From Tubiluchus corallicola (taxonomy: Eukaryota; Priapulida; Priapulimorpha; Priapulimorphida; Tubiluchidae): DNA of 64,000 bases. The DNA is taken from positions 171,501 through 235,500 of the forward strand of contig JAQGDQ010000010.1 in NCBI GenBank assembly GCA_030141605.1, in the 5' to 3' direction. The position numbers were made by a program, and so were the translations under genes. This document shows positions 11,925 to 23,879 of the stretch, piece by piece. The notes beneath the pieces are model-generated. The model saw nothing but the letters and a program-made list of their open reading frames with translations, was not told the origin of the DNA and ran no database searches. The number at the start of each line of letters is the position of its first letter. Position 1 is the first letter of the stretch.

Positions 11925-13290
11925 CTATCTACTTCTGCAGACCTATTGTACTACTGGCAATCTTACGCTATTGCTACTGCGGCAGTCATTTACATAATCA
12001 TTAAGCCAACATACAACTACATGTACCACTATCGTAAGGCCTAGATATCATTATCACTGCCAGAATTCAGTTAATCCTACCAATTTGCACTGTTTTTATA
12101 CTGCCCCTGTCACTACCAAAACTATTATTACCGCCGTTATACTACTCAAGCTGCCACTTCCGCCGTGTACTACTACCACCACATTTACGACTGCGTGTAG
12201 CTACTTCCATAGGCGTACTGGTGGAAGTTCCACAAGTGGTCACCATAAGCTGAAACAATGTTGTTTTTTCCCTGAAAATTTTCTAAGTTACCCTAGTTTG
12301 AGTGATTTCGAAATAAGTGCAAACAACGGACTACATAATTATATAGGGTATGGACTGACAAAAGTGTCAAAAAACAAAATATTTACACTTATGTTTATGC
12401 TTATTTGTATTTATACGTATTTTTGTTCAATATAACATACACAGAATGCCAAGAAACGACAGCTTTCTTATACGTAAAGGCAATCACAAGTAGATGTAAA
12501 CGTATTCTTTAATATTTTAATCATTATAATATTTTCTTCAGTGTGCTCTTGAAGTTCTTTTCACTCACTATAGTGCTGTTCTTTTCACTCACTATTATAA
12601 TGGGCATGTATTTAGAAAGTGTATAAGGGCTTATGAGGTTTAGTGAACTAAAATTGATAGCAGGCGCTGTTATTAACTTTAAAATTTTTAAAAGTTTAAA
12701 CAATTCGTCGTACTAAAAAGACTTTAACTGCAGCCAGTAAAAAGAGGTAATAATGCGTGGGCAATGCCTATGGCTATTTCCTTGCTATATTTGCATCGTT
12801 CTACTAGGATGCTCAGTAAATGGTGACAAATTCTGGTAAAGTTCCAAATGGACTCGATAAACCATTTTTCAGTAAATTTTCAAGCTTGGTGCTCAGCTAG
12901 TGACGAAAGTGATACTGGGTAACTAATTTCCTTTATGGAGTGATATTGAATCTTCAACAACCGGGCATTGTTACTGTCACCTTCCATTAATCGCTTGCAT
13001 TAATCTAACAGCCTCCTCTACGCAAATCCATTAAGCAGAAAATTAGACTGAGCTAAATATTGTCGACTATTAGCAACAGAGTTCATCTGAGACGGAATAA
13101 CGTTATAAAATTTATGATAGATTTTGCTAGTGATTCTTATAAGGAGGATGAGGGAGGAAAGAAGGAAAGGGCTACATAAAACTAAAATAGTAATGTTTGT
13201 TAATAAACAAATATTAGACGGAGTGCGTATGTGTTATTGGTAATTAGAGGGCAGATGTCAAGAATTTGAAGACGAAGAATGCGACCTGAT
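11925..13290. other. No gene seen
   Basis: AT-rich sequence with a loose ACT/ACC-rich patch near 11940-12180. The 116-codon frame at 12085-12435 begins in that patch and shows no domain. Confidence 0.45.
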
Positions 13291-13297
13291 GTAAGCT

Positions 13298-13535
13298 GTT
13301 GTGTGGCCGAGTGGACCAGATTTCGGACTGCAACCACGCAATCTTGAGTTCGAGACTAGCGGCTACCAATGCCGCAGCATATACTCTGCATGTTATTCGT
13401 AATTTGTGTGTTGCGTTCTTATCTGTATGTTTGTAAGTGTAAGTCGCTAAATAATCGCTGTGCTAATGCTGTTTTTTAAACGAGCGACGGTAAGTAAATG
13501 TTGGGTTTGTTTGTTTGTTTGTGTTTGTAGGTATT
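13298..13535 (+). mobile_element. tRNA-derived SINE-like element with GTTT tail
   Basis: GTGTGGCCGAGTGGACCAGA is a Leu/Ser-tRNA-like A box and CTTGAGTTCGAGACTAGCGG a B box about 35 bases on. The element could end at the GTTTGTTTGTTTGTTT run near 13507. Anticodon and acceptor stems are degraded, so it is not a working tRNA. Confidence 0.62.
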
Positions 13536-14110
13536 ACCCATGGCAGGATTCGTATAGGTTACTTAATATTAATAATAAAAATAACTAGCAAAGCTGCGCA
13601 AACCTGCAGTAGTATATATCACGCATGATCTGTATGAGTCAGTTATTGCATATTGTTCTTAAATATGGTATTAAAATTATCATTGGTCATTATCGTCCAA
13701 ATGACCGAAGTAACGTACTAAATAGACTGAAATCACATTGCTATAATCACATTCCCTTATCATTATTTTATAATTATCGTTTAAGTATCGTCATCATTGT
13801 TGTCTCTAGCACATCATCATCATCATCATCATCATTATTATTATTATCACTATCTCCACTGGTACCAGTAGCCGCTATGCTATTTCTTGTACATAGTGCT
13901 TGGCAGAATTTAGAAAAACTCTAGGGTTTGGGAGCAAACGAGTATATTCGTGAAGGGGTGGTTGGTAAGACGGGCGGTAAGAGGAATAAATTACAGTAGT
14001 TGTGGAATGGTACTGTGGCCGAAGTGCTCAGCTTTATACGATGGAACTTTAATGTGAGGAAACTGTAAATTTCATATAGGCTGCTCCTGCGAAATGTAGC
14101 GTCGTTTGGA
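13536..14110. other. No gene seen; ATC microsatellite
   Basis: Non-coding. An ATC/ATT trinucleotide run lies at 13809-13851 and explains the Ser-rich frame there. Confidence 0.5.
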
Positions 14111-14114
14111 CTGT

Positions 14115-14350
14115 TTGCTGTATATATGTAGATAGACAGATAAAACCTTTATTTGCCAATTAAAAACTTACGTATACAAAGTAAAGATACAGTGCACATA
14201 AGAAATATATACTGCGTATCGGAAGCAACATAGCTGTCAATCATATGCAACGTGTGCGACTGACTGGCATTAGCGTCATCTAGAACTAATATTACGAAAA
14301 AAGGAACTACAGTCTTACAAAATTACTGGAAATTAACAAAAATGCATATT
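14115..14350 (-). mobile_element. LINE 3'-end-like remnant, reverse
   Basis: Read on the minus strand, it ends AATTGGCAAATAAAGGTTTT followed by ATCTGTCTATC, the common ending of animal LINE 3' UTRs (polyadenylation signal plus short repeat). No reverse transcriptase code is left. Confidence 0.4.
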
Positions 14351-15530
14351 TTATTAACACATGTTATTAACAAAAAATTTACACATTTACAGAAATTAAG
14401 AGAATACTAAGGTGGTGAGTATGGGCAAAATTAGTCCCATATATGTATAATAATCGATATCATTCTATGTCATATATTGTCATATTCTGTAGCAAGATGA
14501 TGTCTATTTTAGGCATTTTGGGGAAGTTTAACGTATATGCAAGACTGGGTTACGCTATAGGCTAGTATAGATTGCAACCTAGGGCCCTCAAGCTTGGCAG
14601 CTTGGCAGCTTGGCGGGCTCATACTTTGCATTGCCGATTAATTCACATAACTTAAAATAAAATTTCAAGGTTAAAAAAGGCAGGTAGTTTGAAAATTCAA
14701 ATTTAAAGTGGGTCCTCGCATGAGAATAAAAGTTTCCTGTTTGAAGCCTTTTATTTCAGGCAAAGGGCCCTTGCTTAAGGCCCTTTGTTTAAGATAAGGC
14801 TTTAAGATAAGGGCCCCTCTTTGAAGCGCTATATTTGAAATATGGGACCACCAGCTATGTAAATGTTGCTAAAACATGTAAGTAAAAAATATTCGAGATG
14901 AGTACAAACAAATTAGAGATTGTCTGCGTCTGTGGGGACCCCATAATTTCATTAGCCTAGGGACCCCAAAAGGTCATAATCCTAGCCCTGTATAATATGT
15001 AGTAGCGCTACATATAATACACTTCTCGGCAAAGGTGTCAAATTGCCTAGCCGAAATACAGGACTTCTTGAAATGGCGTGATTTTGTATATTCATGAAGT
15101 GTTTTCATGCATCAGCTGACAAGTTCACATGCTGCACTCACTATACGCCTGCATGCAAGTTGCTTGCGTCAAGAATTGGAGGCAAACAATATATCACAAA
15201 TACAAGACGAATGATCGATCAAGATAGCTCAAGCTTAGAATGTGTTTGAAATGAATGATTCAACGCCTGTAATTGTAATAATTGCATTTTAAACATCCCT
15301 AAATTAATGTATTTAGAGTGTAAATATATAACATTGTTCGAAAAGATCAAAGAAATGTACCGTATACATCAAAGTCACCTCATTGTGACTCAGCTGTAAA
15401 TGCAATATGAAAATATTTGTTTATGGGTCGTACATTAGGCTGGTCAGTCACAGGCGCTACAGGTCTTAGCAGATTTATAAGCCATTCAACCTGTATTAAA
15501 TTTTACGTTTTCTATCTAATATGCACCAGT
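14351..15530. other. No gene seen
   Basis: Non-coding. A short patch at 14580-14620 repeats AGCTTGGC, and 14750-14840 contains repeated AAGGGCCC/AAGGCCCTT blocks. Neither is a recognised element. Confidence 0.45.
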
Positions 15531-15532
15531 CA

Positions 15533-15645
15533 TAGGTTTCACGCGTGGCGCGTCATGTGTTAACGCGTCACGCTTCACTTTTCTCGTTTTGCGATTGAGA
15601 GCATGCTCTCAAAAGTGCCAGGCGTGAAACGCGAAACGAGAAAAA
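15533..15645. repeat. Nested inverted repeats with a perfect 18-bp palindrome
   Basis: TTGAGAGCATGCTCTCAA at 15595-15612 is a perfect palindrome. It sits between TTCTCGTTTTGCG (15581-15593) and CGCGAAACGAGAA (15630-15642), which pair with one mismatch. Further out are CACGCTTCACTTTT and AAAAGTGCCAGGCGTG, also partly complementary. Confidence 0.75.
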
Positions 15646-15780
15646 ATGGACGAACTCAAAGCTAACTTAATATAGCCCTGGTCCAGGAATGGCCGCTAAT
15701 TTGGGATCCTACACACCCATATTACACACATAAAGGTCAACGAAATCAAACAAGGAAACTTAAGGGAAAGACTATGTCTT

Positions 15781-15946
<166 letters not shown>

Positions 15947-15949
15947 TAT

Positions 15950-17850
15950 TTACTTATAAAGCTTTCTTTCCATAAATTTTTTTAAAGATTCTGTACAATT
16001 AAAGTCCAAATGTAAAGGTAAGGATGCGCCAGTCCATACAGATCTCTGTTACTTTTGTGAGTAATAAAATAGACTAAGTTTGCATAATGAACTTCTTGGT
16101 TTTTTGGTGTACTACGACTGTTAATACATAGATTGCAGAATGTCAACCAACTAACGGGGGCCACCTTACAATGGCAGTCAGAGTTTTATTTTGGTTCTAA
16201 TTGCTTTTCCATTCCTGGGGCCTGGATATTTACCACGTGAAGCATATACAGCGAAAGTATGTGTAGGAAAGTCTTGTACAAAACATGGCATCATGGATTG
16301 GTAGATTGACAAGAGGAAGAACTGTGCATGGGCCATTCCCTCGCTAACTTCATGGCAAGAGCAGCTAGGTAGAACTGAAACATTTTGTGTTGTGGTTTAT
16401 ATTCTGTCACAGTCAAGGTGTTATTTCATTTCGCGTCCAATCTTTTCGGGATTATCTTCGATGCGTCTGCTGTCAGCAACATTAACCACGTTAAAGCTTG
16501 CAGCTCGAGCTACATAGTGAAAACAGTTTTCACAATGCATTGTGCATCAATCACACAGTCTAAGCCTTTCTGCTGTTTTTAATCAATACTGCGAATTTCG
16601 CACGTGCCAGAAATAAGAAGCTAAATTCGTCTAGATATCGGGTTTAAATAGACTACACCAAATTAACGAAAATGATAAAACGTTTTTCGTGCCTTATCAT
16701 GTGACTACAGCATTTGAGTGGAATTCGTGGTGCCCTCTGGAGACGAATTATAACATGAATTTGTAGTTTATATTAGTGTAAAATGAAGAATGACGCCTGT
16801 GGCTTGTTCAAAGTATTTGAGACATTTTTAAATGTAATCAGCCGGCTTCTAAACAGCTATTGAGATAAAAACCAATAGTCCAATTCAAGGTAATCTAGCC
16901 TTTGTCCACAAACTACACAAAAGAAGTCGACCCAATTAACATTAAAATTTTTAATTGTATTTATGTCAGTGCTATCCGTATTGTTTTCCAAGAGACACTG
17001 ATGTCTTGTTTGTTTTGTTAACCCGTTATTGTACAATGAAGTGCCGTAGATGAAGTTAGGTTTGTCGAAGAAGCCAAAATAGATACCTGCGTATGACAAG
17101 CACAAACGCAACCAGCCAGCCATTTCTTGAAGGTATATGTTTTCATGCATTAACTGGCTGTGATTCTACTTCATATTTAGTTGGACGTACATAGAAAAGT
17201 GCTTGAAAAGCATTTCAAGCTAATCATATAGTAGTAAAAGATCTTGGTGTTGGTCTTGGAGTTGATGTTCAAAGGAGATATAAGGATAGGAAATGGATTG
17301 CAAAAGCAAATTCTCGCATCGTTTGCTGCTGCACCAGAAACGTGTCAGGAAATAGTATCATGTAATAACTCTAAAGGTAATGTAAAAAATAGTAAAAGCT
17401 CCATTTTAGTCAAAGCATGTGTAAAAAGAGCAGATTACTGGAATGTGTAAATTTGTGGCCCGTACTGCTAAACTACACGTCATTCATTTTTCTCCTTTCT
17501 AATAGAGAAATAGTAACTTTAAGTTTGAACTTGGCATTTTCATAAAGTATTTAGCTGCTAGTTAGCATTTAGTTACTTTGCATTTTTACGCTATCTTTCT
17601 TGTTTAAAAATGTTTGCTGGCTTAATTCACAGACTTGGTGATCTTAAGTTTAATGAACCCGTAACGTTCGCTTGGCAATTAATTAATAATTCACGTCGTC
17701 ACTCTCGTGTATTTAATTTCTTTTGTAAGTGTTTGATTACAGTCTTGACAATATTTTTGCTAATATTTGCACTAAAAGTGTAAACAAAAGTCGGTATTCT
17801 TGGTATGTAGCCCTCAACCGTTCATTAGTATAACTTGCCATTTATTCGTT
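15950..17850. other. No gene seen
   Basis: AT-rich sequence. Short open frames at 16385-16582 and 16857-17150 have no domains or credible splice context. Confidence 0.45.
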
Positions 17851-17854
17851 TGAC

Positions 17855-18275
17855 ATCCCCGACTATACGACTCAGTTTAGTAAGCTCATACTATCGTCTC
17901 CTCATCTGGGGATTGAGACTGGTAGATGGGCCAGGCCATCCATTCCTCGTGAAAACTAAGCGTGCAGGTGTTATGTTGATAATGCTTCTACTCAAGACGA
18001 GTCGCATTTTATTGAACATTGTACACTATCTGAGCCTGTCAGAGGAATGTATGTTCTGTATTTAGACACAGACTGAAAGAGCTATTTTGATTTAGAGCCT
18101 GAACTTTGTGGTAAATTCTTGTCAGAAATTTTGAAAATTTAAGACTAACTCGCTGTGTTATTATTTGTTGTCAACATCATTTATTTTCTTCTAACTCTAT
18201 GCCAGTTTTTGTAATGTTCTTGGTGAACTATAATTGTCAATAAAATACCACTACTACTACTACTACTGACAGAAA
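17855..18275 (+). mobile_element. LINE (non-LTR retrotransposon) C-terminal remnant with ACT tail
   Basis: One frame reads SSPHLGIETGRWARPSIPRE, then after a stop ACRCYVDNASTQDESHFIEH and CTLSEPVRGMY: the R..IETGR(W/Y)..P..R.C..C....DE.HF...C pattern at the C-terminus of many animal LINE proteins. A 3' UTR ending TCAATAAAATACC and seven ACT units follow. It carries at least two stops and is dead. Confidence 0.78.
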
Positions 18276-18279
18276 AATC

Positions 18280-19594
18280 GGGTAACAAAAATATTTTAAC
18301 TCGCGAGCCTAACAACTGCTTTTCAATTTTTTGTTAATTTATTACTGGCCTTTTCCAGGGATCTCAGTTTTGTATTTAACATATGTTGGTCAAAAAGCAA
18401 ATTAGCGTTTCTTAAACAAACTGTGTAAACCGGGCCAGCTTTAGAAGAAAAAACACTAAATACGATCTTTGCAAGTTTGTTCTTGCAGTTTTTCTGAAAG
18501 CAGTTATTTTGTTTTTACTTTTTTTAAATAAATAACACAAAAAATGACTCAGCGCGAAAAATATTTAAATCCAGTACTAATTAAAGTACTTTTGTGTAGA
18601 ATAATGGACGAGCAGCACGCAAGGCTTGAGGCTCGACACTACGTTGGTCGAAACGGTGAATGATCTGAAAAATTGCAAGCTGTCTTTCAGTAGAAAGAGA
18701 AAATACAATTGTACTAAGTTTTGACGCTGTGTATGCACTTTTACATACATTTCATCACACCTAGTGCAGAGGGTAATAATATAAGAGTCACCCAACTTGA
18801 TGCAAGTACATCCTTCCCCAACCAGAAAACAGCCAGGAACGGCTGTTATGTCTCTTGTAAGCCTATATAAGGCGAATGAAGCCATACAGACATTCAATCC
18901 AGTGGTAGTATATCCATTCACAGACATGCCGTGACGATTGGTTAACTTTGGTAGCTAAGCACAAATAGTGATCACGTGACTAAGTACTTTCTCTCTATTC
19001 TAGTTCTAGTGTCAAATAAACTGCGCTTATTTAACCAAATGACATTTTACCTTAGTTTAGACTAACAATGTGAACAAATTTGAGAAAATCATGTTTTAAC
19101 AAATTGGATAAATTCGTGTCTGCTATTGACATCAGATCGTTCGTTAATCTGAGGCTGCTAGCATTCAATCTGCATTGACGTTTTCCTGCAGTCTTCTACA
19201 GACCATTAGCCGTTTATTCATGTTCACATTTGAATAAATATAGCTTGCACGGCTCATGTTTTATGCATGCCAGCAATCTTTTATATCTGCTTTCAAATTT
19301 GAGTAAATTAATGAAATATGGTTTACACGCATTTGCCTTGTTGCAATGGAGCAGTGAGAGCCCGATGGAATATGGTTTCTGCGCATGTGTGCGGGCTGCA
19401 AGGGTGAGAATAACAAGGATGATATTTGTACTGAATTTAATTAGCGAGATATTGAATCTAGAAAAGCTGCAAAAAGGCTTTTAGTTACTTAATTGATTTA
19501 ATTATCACCGCAGTGCTATATATAGGACTTGACTGCAGTTTTCCAGTGATGCGGCAACCATACAAACGTTTTGATTTAACTGCATACATGACCG
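18280..19594. other. No gene seen
   Basis: AT-rich, non-coding. The minus-strand 116-codon frame at 18577-18927 has no recognised domain. Confidence 0.45.
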
Positions 19595-19839
19595 TTAACG
19601 GAAAACAGGATGATTTTCATATCCTACCCCATTTTGAAGTACGGTAAAAACACACATTTTAACGCCAACAATACTGCAAAAGCGTTTCTGATAATTAGAT
19701 AATAGTTTAAAGTCTAAGTTAACAGCGGGCAAGCCCAACTATTGATGACGTCACAAACGAACATAATTTTCAATAGCACAAACATTCCATGAGCGTGTTG
19801 CACGTGTTTGCAAATGGGGGGGGGGAAGTTAACAAACAA

Positions 19840-21570
19840 CCTAGAACAAGTCGCAATAAAAATTTTTCCTTCAGATTCTGTTAGAACATAGCTTCAGGTA
19901 CCAACAACAAAAAGTCGTTCAAGATCGGCTTTGATGATACGCGCATAAATCCAAAATGGCACCCACTGGGGCAAATAACTGCTACACCATTCCCAACGCA
20001 TGAGAATCGGATTTTCTCAGCTAAACTATGAACTTTTCTCTAAAGGCTGTAAAGATAATAATGGTCATCCAGTTTTGCCGAATTGAAACTGTGGATTTCG
20101 ATTTGAGTCTATTGAACACTTTTTGTTGCACTGCTCATTGTATCAACAAACTAGGGTTTTTATGTTTGATAAATCAAATGAAATACTTCTGCCTGAAAAC
20201 TTTAATAAACCTGCCTTAGGAACTAATGATCTGTTGAAGTTTTTATTGTTCGGAAAATATGAATTTAATTATGTTGTTAACTGTAAAATATTCCAATGTA
20301 TACATGACTTTATTTTTCGTACTAAGCGCTTCCAGCAGTTTCTATCTGATATGAAATGCGTCAGTCTTAAATATTCGTACAGTATTATTTTGTATCTGTC
20401 ATTTGTTACTAATATCTAATGTAATCTTGTAGTAAAACTTGTCAGCTTGTGTAGGTATAGTCAATTCTTACTGTAAATGTTTTTGTAAATAGTGTATATA
20501 GTCTGTTGTGGTGAGAATCCTAAATCATGTTGTTCAAACTGTCTGATCCAATCCTATAATAAATTATGTTTAAATTAACCATCGAACCTAGGTAAAAAAT
20601 ATGTGTTATTGACGGATAGGAAAGTACACCCGGGGATTCCAAAAATGCGGTCGTTTTTCGTTCCTATGGTGTCACAACACCACTGTGATATAATTAAGAA
20701 CATCACTGTTTAATTGTTTTTGACAATGGGTCACTGGAATTCATCTTTCGTTATCAGTTTCCCATTGATACCAAAGGAAGAATTATACTGAAGAGCAAGT
20801 AACCCAGTTCTAGTGGTCACTATTATTAAGCGACGCTCTCTTAGTCTCATGTGGCATGCCAGGTTGAATCTGTCCCAGATAGAGAAGCCCTTTCCGTTGC
20901 TTCCTGCCCTCCGCCAATCAATTGATATTAACTCCCCTCCCATCTCATTTGTGTTAAAGAATTAGCACCAGTGTCGAAGTGATGGACTTCACTAATGACA
21001 GAGCTTGCTTCCATTGGCTGGTTGCCACTGCCAGTTAAGGGACCAAGCACTTAAAAGTAAAATAAGTAGCAGAGATAGGTACTTTAATTGAAAAATGACA
21101 ACGTTTTTGGATTTACATGGTGCATTTTCCTATCAGTCGTTAACACGAATTTTCTTCTAGGATCGAACGTTTAGGAGTAGTCAACTTTTGACCCCCATAG
21201 ACTAATGACATGCAAACTCAATCTACAACTGATTTTGAATGTTATTGCAAGTGCTGATAATCAAAGATGAATTCCAGTGACACATTTTGAATGAAATAGT
21301 AATTTTCTTAATTATATCATAATGGTATTGTGACATCATAGTGAGGCGATAACTTTCCTATCAGTCAATAATATACATTTTTTACCTAGGCTCGATGACT
21401 TAGGAAAAATAACTTAATAACTTATTTTTTACCCCTGTAGGCGTCGTATTTGATTTATGTGTATATTTCAAAAGTATCAAAGCCGATTTTGGCGGATTTT
21501 TGTTGTGGGTACCTGGAATCATATTCTAACAAAATCTGAAGAGAAAAATTCTGTTGCAATTTGTTCTAGG
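19840..21570. mobile_element. 1.7-kb long-inverted-repeat (foldback) element inside copy D
   Basis: The outer arm 19840-19950 (CCTAGAACAAGTCGCAATAA..., CAGGTACCAACAACAAAAAG) is the imperfect reverse complement of 21460-21570. The inner arm 20580-20757 (CATCGAACCTAGGTAAAAAA ... CACTGGAATTCATCTTTCG) is the reverse complement of 21254-21397. The left arm is interrupted by a LINE fragment. No transposase code was found. The family is unknown to me; it resembles a non-autonomous DNA transposon. Confidence 0.8.
19990..20578 (+). mobile_element. LINE C-terminal remnant inserted in the left arm of the foldback element
   Basis: Frames read LLHCSLYQQTRVFMFDKSNE, then TNDLLKFLLFGKYEFNYVVN and IFQCIHDFIFRTKRFQQFL. 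This is the usual end of LINE proteins (E.FLL.C..Y...R..L...., ..K...LL......, ....F...A...R). It ends in ATCCTATAATAAATTATG. Frameshifted and dead. Confidence 0.75.
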
Positions 21571-21966
21571 TACCCGCTTATGTGGAGCTATCTTTACTCA
21601 CCTAAACTCGGCAAGCTTTAAGATAAAAATTCAAATTTCAAACTTACCGCTGTGGTCACGTACGCATGAGCTCTCGAACGCGTGCACAACATCACAAGCG
21701 AACACCTCTGAACGGACAGGTACAGCACCTGTTTTTTGTCCAACGCGTTTCCGAAATCTAACTAGCGAAGTCTAACTAGTGCCCATCTAACTAGCGAATG
21801 GCGAAATGCATGGAACAGCGAACAATCAGCCGGGCGAACGCAAAATTGCGTTTTTTGCGTGGTAAAAGTTGTTTCAAGTAAGTAATTCTTGAAAAAATAA
21901 TATTTTCCTTTTTAAAGAGAAAAGTGTTTTGGCCTACAGTTTAAGATTGGGTACGGTTTCCCCTAA

Positions 21967-22790
21967 GAAGCACAGTAAGCTTTTGTGTAACCATAAATAA
22001 AAGTCCATAAAGTTCTTCCAATGAGATTCGAGCTCAAACATTCGTTCTTCGAGTAGTGATGCTAACAACTACGTTCCTAAAGAAACTACAATTTCATGGT
22101 ATTGGCTTTTTATCACCTATTTTTACCAAACAGGGCTCGCTTAAAATAGAATATTTAAGTATTGAAAAATTGGTCTATGAATAGGGGTCATGTTCCTGAA
22201 AGTAACCCGCTGTGCAGTGTGTTGACCTCTCCAAAACGATTTTTTCATAGGTGCGCTTATTTGTTTCAAAAAGCCAACTGACAGAAGGGACTTTTCCATT
22301 TTAATCGAAAGGTACTTGGTTAATGTTTCAAATCTGAATAAAGTTCGGAAGGAATGCTTTGAACTAACTAATATAGGTGCTGCTGACCACATTCTAGACT
22401 GACTTTGTAGTTATATAACATAAGTGTGCAATTTTTGTATGGTGCATTTTGTTTCCAGTAAACAAACGTTTTTTTACGAAAAGAGGTTTTCTTGTTAATT
22501 CTCATTTTTTTCACATGACGTGCTTTCTGTTAGCACGATTATATAGTGGCACGATATTTCATAAATGTCGGATGTGTTATTGCATCTATGGCTCGGTAAA
22601 AATGATTTGCGCCACACGAGCACACAGATATAATTTTCAGACAGGCAAGTAGCCATTTTGCTGTAAATAAATTGAATCTTCCTGATTAAATAGCGTGCAG
22701 AATTCATAAGCGCTCTTTGTGGCGATCAGCCTAACAGCGGACTGCATGTTGCTGAAACCATTACTGTATTTGTTCTAATATAAACTTCAC
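21967..22790. other. No gene seen
   Basis: Non-coding. Overlapping 67- to 83-codon frames on both strands lack recognisable motifs. Confidence 0.45.
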
Positions 22791-22794
22791 TGTC

Positions 22795-22880
22795 CAAGTT
22801 CAAGTTCAATTTGCTTTATTTAGCAAAAACTGCAAAATAATTTGCTTCAGGCTGCTAGAACGTCAAACTGCGAAAAAATA
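22795..22880 (-). mobile_element. LINE 3'-end-like remnant, reverse
   Basis: The minus strand reads TTTTGCTAAATAAAGCAAAT followed by TGAACTTGAACTTGG, the typical AATAAA plus short-repeat ending of a LINE. Confidence 0.4.
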
Positions 22881-22969
22881 TAAAGACGTGCTGTCTTTTG
22901 TCACTTTAATGCATAAATGCACAAATTAATCTGAGCCTGATGTTGTATATAACCGTGAAACAGTTGAGT

Positions 22970-23640
22970 TTATGATCTTTACTGGCCGTATTTGTTTTGC
23001 CATGAAACGTCAAGTTTTTGTAAACCGTGTTTTTCTATTAAATATTGATGGTGCTGTACATTTATGTCATAATTTAAATATATCTGATGATGATAGCATG
23101 GCTTCTTATGCTATAGCCAAATTCTGGGCAAGTTGTAATAGTGACTGATGAAGATATGCTATAGTCAAATTCAGGGCAAGTTTTAATATTTTTAAAACTG
23201 ATTTTGGCCAAATTCTTCCTGACTTACAATGTAAAATACAATGTGGTTAAACAGTACAGCTGTAGTTCTCATGGCGCGCCGTTATGATTTACTGCCTAGT
23301 CAATGTTTTTGGCAAGTTACTGTTGCATGGTGAAACGCTCTTCGATTGATAAGGCGCTTATTTTCTAGAATACACTGTAATATCATTGCTCTTCTTTCCG
23401 ATTGCTTACCTGTAGAAATAAGCTTTAAATTGAGGTTCAGCAAATTTGCAAATCATTTTTTTAATCATCATGTGCCAGTGATTAATCGTATGGCTCACTC
23501 TGATATCTAAAATCACGTAGATATTTAAGTAATTACTATAAGAATATTCCTGTTGATATTAAAAGTAAGGTTAGTGTCCTAGAAGAAATAATTGATTTGC
23601 GTGAAAATTATCCTGCACTGTGATGTGCTTGAATCGACGT
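22970..23640 (+). mobile_element. Decayed LINE reverse-transcriptase C-terminal fragment
   Basis: From about 23200, pieces of frame read LPDLQCKIQCGLLNSYSCSS, then WQVTVAW.NALRLI, then IHCNIIALLSDCLPVEISFK and LRFSKFANH. This order (cysteine-rich ..YC.S.YG..L, then W..A.R....LP..TH..LL..L...P....L..R...F) is the region after the catalytic RT domain in many animal LINEs. Several stops. The part before 23200 is less certain. Confidence 0.6.
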
Positions 23641-23879
23641 CGACTACATAATAATGACATAGTATAGTTAGTTTATTATAGTGTCACCTTTTATTTTACA
23701 ACAATTTAAAATACAAAAAGTACGCACACTTACAGTAAAATAAAAGCTACTCTATCGACAGAGTTATGAGACACCTTAAATTTTTTAAAAACAACCATTT
23801 TACATATAAATTAAAACAGCCATTAAACAAACATTAAAACATATCATTACACTAGTTAAAAAATTTTCTTCTTTCCAGC

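Larger units (their letters stand above)
19595..21966 (+). mobile_element. TTAA-flanked MITE-like element, copy D, split by an insertion
   Basis: The left part, 19595-19839, begins TTAACGGAAAACAGGATGAT and stops after GTTGCACGTGTTTGCAAAT. The right part, 21571-21966, resumes at ACTCGGCAAGCTTTAAGATA and ends near GGGTACGGTTTCCCCTAA. Comparison with copy E shows the centre between the two parts is foreign. Confidence 0.82.

Noticed and set aside
12085-12435. 116-codon plus frame
   Set aside because: Thr-rich start reflects an ACT/ACC-rich patch; no domain, no codon bias, no splice context.
13298-13375. Functional tRNA gene
   Set aside because: A and B boxes are present but anticodon and acceptor stems cannot be folded properly, so I call it SINE-like.
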